Shown here: piece by piece, positions 5,494-7,237 of the stretch
How positions within the stretch are numbered: the first letter of the stretch is position 1
Layout of the letters: each line of letters begins with the position of its first letter
Source of the DNA: an uncultured Coriobacteriia bacterium
GTDB lineage: Bacteria; Actinomycetota; Coriobacteriia; Coriobacteriales; QAMH01
Length of the DNA: 7,237 nucleotides
Reading direction: 5' to 3'
NCBI GenBank assembly: GCA_949283445.1
Contig: CASDTD010000290.1
Coordinates: 1-7,237, forward strand
Made by a program: the position numbers and the translations under genes
Notes under the pieces: model-generated
Databases searched by the model: none
What the model saw: the letters and a program-made list of their open reading frames with translations, nothing else
Told to the model about the DNA's origin: nothing

Positions 5494-5712
5494 ATGAACT
5501 GCTTTCCCTGCAAAGGACCCGCCTGCAACGCATGCGGTAAATACGATCGCATCAACGCGATGGTGGAGCGCGACAACGACATACGCTGCTCAGCCTGCGG
5601 TGGGAGGGTCGATTTGTCGACGGGCCTTTGCAGGGAATGCGGCTCGGTTATCGTCGCCGCGCCGGGTTCTTCGGAATCGAAGCTGGCGGGCGGTTCCTAC
5701 CATCTGCGCTGA
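5494..5712 (+). CDS. Small cysteine-rich (zinc-ribbon-like) protein, 72 residues
   Basis: Nine bases after the PPIase stop, ATG 5494 opens a 72-residue protein ending in TGA; AAGGCGG (5483-5489) overlapping the previous stop is a usable ribosome site. It has eight cysteines in four pairs: C3-x2-C6-x4-C11-x2-C14 at the extreme N-terminus, and C32-x2-C35-x10-C46-x2-C49. The second set (CSACGG, then CRECGS) looks like a zinc ribbon. The tightly spaced first set could bind zinc or an Fe-S cluster. The last 20 or so residues are polar and probably disordered. I do not recognise a named family. Its tight spacing makes it part of the operon, so a role in metal or cluster handling for the molybdoenzyme, or as a small redox partner, is possible but unproven. 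Confidence 0.7.
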   Translation: MNCFPCKGPACNACGKYDRINAMVERDNDIRCSACGGRVDLSTGLCRECGSVIVAAPGSSESKLAGGSYHLR

Positions 5713-5714
5713 AT

Positions 5715-5753
5715 CGCAGCGATGCCTTCTCGCCTTTTATGACATTCGCTGCG
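5715..5753 (+). terminator. Candidate terminator at the end of the operon
   Basis: Two bases after the last stop codon, CGCAGCGA (5715-5722) and TCGCTGCG (5746-5753) form a perfect 8-bp stem with a 23-nt loop. The 3' side continues TTCGGTTGCTTT, a broken U tract. It may end or reduce transcription before the regulator gene, but it is weaker than a textbook terminator. Confidence 0.4.
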
Positions 5754-5819
5754 TTCGGTTGCTTTGCCGTATTATGTAGGGCGCTGAGGGGCACGACATA
5801 GTTTCTGGACGTTTTCGGG

Positions 5820-5845
5820 TATGCGTGGCGTTTGCGCTGCGCATA
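5820..5845 (+). promoter_or_regulatory. Hairpin in the leader of the regulator gene
   Basis: TATGCGTGGCG (5820-5830) pairs with CGCTGCGCATA (5835-5845) over 11 positions around a TTTG loop. Two of the pairs are G-U wobbles that exist only in plus-strand RNA, which favours a structure in the rightward transcript. It ends 13 nt before the ribosome site GGGAGGG (5859-5865), so it may tune translation or mRNA life. A -10-like TATTAT lies upstream at 5770-5775 but has no good -35 box. Confidence 0.45.
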
Positions 5846-5870
5846 CACTCGCATTTTCGGGAGGGCGTAA

Positions 5871-7237
5871 ATGCAGGAGGAAACTCGTTCGATGAAAATC
5901 CCGCACGGGTTTTTGCGTCGCAAGTTCATGGCCCCGGCATTGTCGGCAGGATACGTGCGCGAGGAAAAGCTCACGCGCAGGATTTCCGATATCGACGCTT
6001 GGCGCGTGTGCCTGATGAGCGCCGCGGCCGGGTATGGGAAAACCGAGCTTCTAGCCCAGTGGTTCCACGATGCTTCCCGCGAGCCCGAATGGCACCCCAT
6101 ATGGATTTCCCTCGACGCCCAAGACAAAGACCCCAATCGTTTTCTGGATTCGCTCGCTGTGGCGTTTCAGCAGCTGGGGGAGTGTTTTCTGGAATTCGTG
6201 GAGGCCGCTGACCAGCCAGCTGAATCGCGTGTTGTCGACATCATCAACCTGCTGGACGAGGCATGTTCGCCCGAAGACATCTACATCGTGTTTCTAGACG
6301 ACTACGACGTCGCCTCCTCCGTCACGTTCGATGAAGCGCTCATATACCTGAACCGCTTTGCGCCCGAGAACCTGCGCTTCGTTATCTGCGGTGGCTTCAT
6401 ATCGTCTGACCTGGGCGATTTGCTGCTCGACTCGTCGGTTATGGAATTCAATACCGATGACCTGGCTTTCGATGATGCACGTCTGCGCACGTTTGCCGAC
6501 AATCTCATGCCTGATTTGCCAGATGAGGAGTACGACAAAATCTACCGTCTGTCACGCGGGTGGCCGGTGGCGTTCAAGTTCTACAGCCTTGCCCGCAGAC
6601 GTGCGGGGGCAGATGGTGACCCCGACAAGCTACTGTTTGGCTACTTCAGTCGGTTTTTCAACAAGAACATCTTCGACAAGCTCGACGCGAGCGCCTGCGA
6701 GTTTCTCATCGAGACGTCCTTGCTCGAGCAGCTGTACCCTGACTTGTGCGAGGCGGTGACCGGCAACCCGAGGGCAAAGAACATCTTGCAGGAGCTGAAC
6801 GCCCGCAACGCGTTCGTCAAGTACGACAGCAAGTTGGGGTGTTATGCGCATCACCCGTATTTTAGGCGCTTTTTGCAGGAAAAGCTTCTGTCCTTGCAGC
6901 AGAGCCAAATCGCCAGCTTGGCGCACAAGGCGGAAAACTGGTTCACCGAACACGAGTTCCCCGAAAGGGACATCTGCAAGTATCTGTGCCTGGCGTGCGA
7001 CCCGTACTTCCTCGACGCATCCGTGAAAGGAGCGACGGGAATGTCGGCGCCGGAAGGGCACGAGACGCTCGTCGAATGTCTGCTCGAGACGCCTGCGGAA
7101 AGCTTTGTCGAGGAACCGTACTTCATCTGGAGTTCTGTGTGGGCGGCTATATCCGCCGGACGTGTCGAGCTTGCGCGCACGTGCATCGCCCGCGCGATGA
7201 CGAAAGACGACAGACTCGAAAGTGAGGCGAACTACCG
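5871..7237 (+). CDS. MalT/LAL-type LuxR-family regulator, N-terminal part (runs off window)
   Basis: An open frame of 455 codons continues past the window edge. The N-terminus is a STAND-class signalling ATPase as in MalT: Walker A SAAAGYGKTE (50-59, with K57 and T58), the family segment WISLDAQDKDPNRF (78-91), Walker B IVFLDDYD (139-146), then SRGWPVAFKF and HPYFRRFL. Such proteins bind ATP and an inducer, oligomerise, and activate promoters through a C-terminal LuxR helix-turn-helix, which would lie outside this window. Start choice is uncertain: ATG 5871 has GGGAGGG at good spacing, while ATG 5892 has a perfect AGGAGG (5875-5880) 11 nt upstream. Placed just after and parallel to the molybdoenzyme operon, it is the likely local regulator. 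Regulators of this type commonly flank molybdoenzyme genes in gut Coriobacteriia. Confidence 0.88.
   Translation, partial: MQEETRSMKIPHGFLRRKFMAPALSAGYVREEKLTRRISDIDAWRVCLMSAAAGYGKTELLAQWFHDASREPEWHPIWISLDAQDKDPNRFLDSLAVAFQQLGECFLEFVEAADQPAESRVVDIINLLDEACSPEDIYIVFLDDYDVASSVTFDEALIYLNRFAPENLRFVICGGFISSDLGDLLLDSSVMEFNTDDLAFDDARLRTFADNLMPDLPDEEYDKIYRLSRGWPVAFKFYSLARRRAGADGDPDKLLFGYFSRFFNKNIFDKLDASACEFLIETSLLEQLYPDLCEAVTGNPRAKNILQELNARNAFVKYDSKLGCYAHHPYFRRFLQEKLLSLQQSQIASLAHKAENWFTEHEFPERDICKYLCLACDPYFLDASVKGATGMSAPEGHETLVECLLETPAESFVEEPYFIWSSVWAAISAGRVELARTCIARAMTKDDRLESEANY

Overview
The window is about 7.2 kb of high-GC bacterial DNA. A gut actinobacterium of the Coriobacteriia (Eggerthella/Slackia/Gordonibacter type) fits best. 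This is an inference from gene content: a soluble bis-MGD molybdopterin oxidoreductase with a small ferredoxin-type partner, next to a large MalT/LuxR-type ATPase regulator. No rRNA or other taxonomic marker is present.

Left part, minus strand (1-1530): an acetamidase/formamidase family hydrolase (574-1485) has a good promoter at about 1525-1554. Downstream is the 5' end of an APC-family amino acid/amine permease (1-252, running off the edge). Between them lies a strong hairpin whose G-U pair forms only in minus-strand RNA, so the permease probably has its own promoter.

Divergent intergenic region (1530-2095): this carries no convincing gene. It holds seven diverged copies of a 42-bp repeat arranged as two facing arrays (four copies, then three plus a fragment). 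A cluster of TCACCC/GGGTGA motifs follows and overlaps a candidate promoter for the rightward operon.

Rightward operon (2096-5712): a 787-residue molybdopterin oxidoreductase without a Tat signal; a two-cluster [4Fe-4S] protein starting 2 nt after it; a SlyD-like FKBP peptidyl-prolyl isomerase; and a 72-residue protein with eight cysteines in four CxxC pairs. The likely design is a cytoplasmic reductase or transhydroxylase, its electron carrier, and two accessory proteins that may help folding or metal handling. The substrate cannot be read from sequence; relatives in this bacterial group include the catechol dehydroxylases. The ferredoxin-type gene has an in-frame TAG inside its first cysteine cluster, with the frame intact on both sides. 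It is either a recent nonsense mutation, a sequence error, or a recoded amber codon.

Right part (5871-7237): the N-terminal 455 residues of a MalT/LAL-type STAND ATPase regulator, preceded by a leader with an 11-bp hairpin. It is the natural candidate regulator for the adjacent operon.
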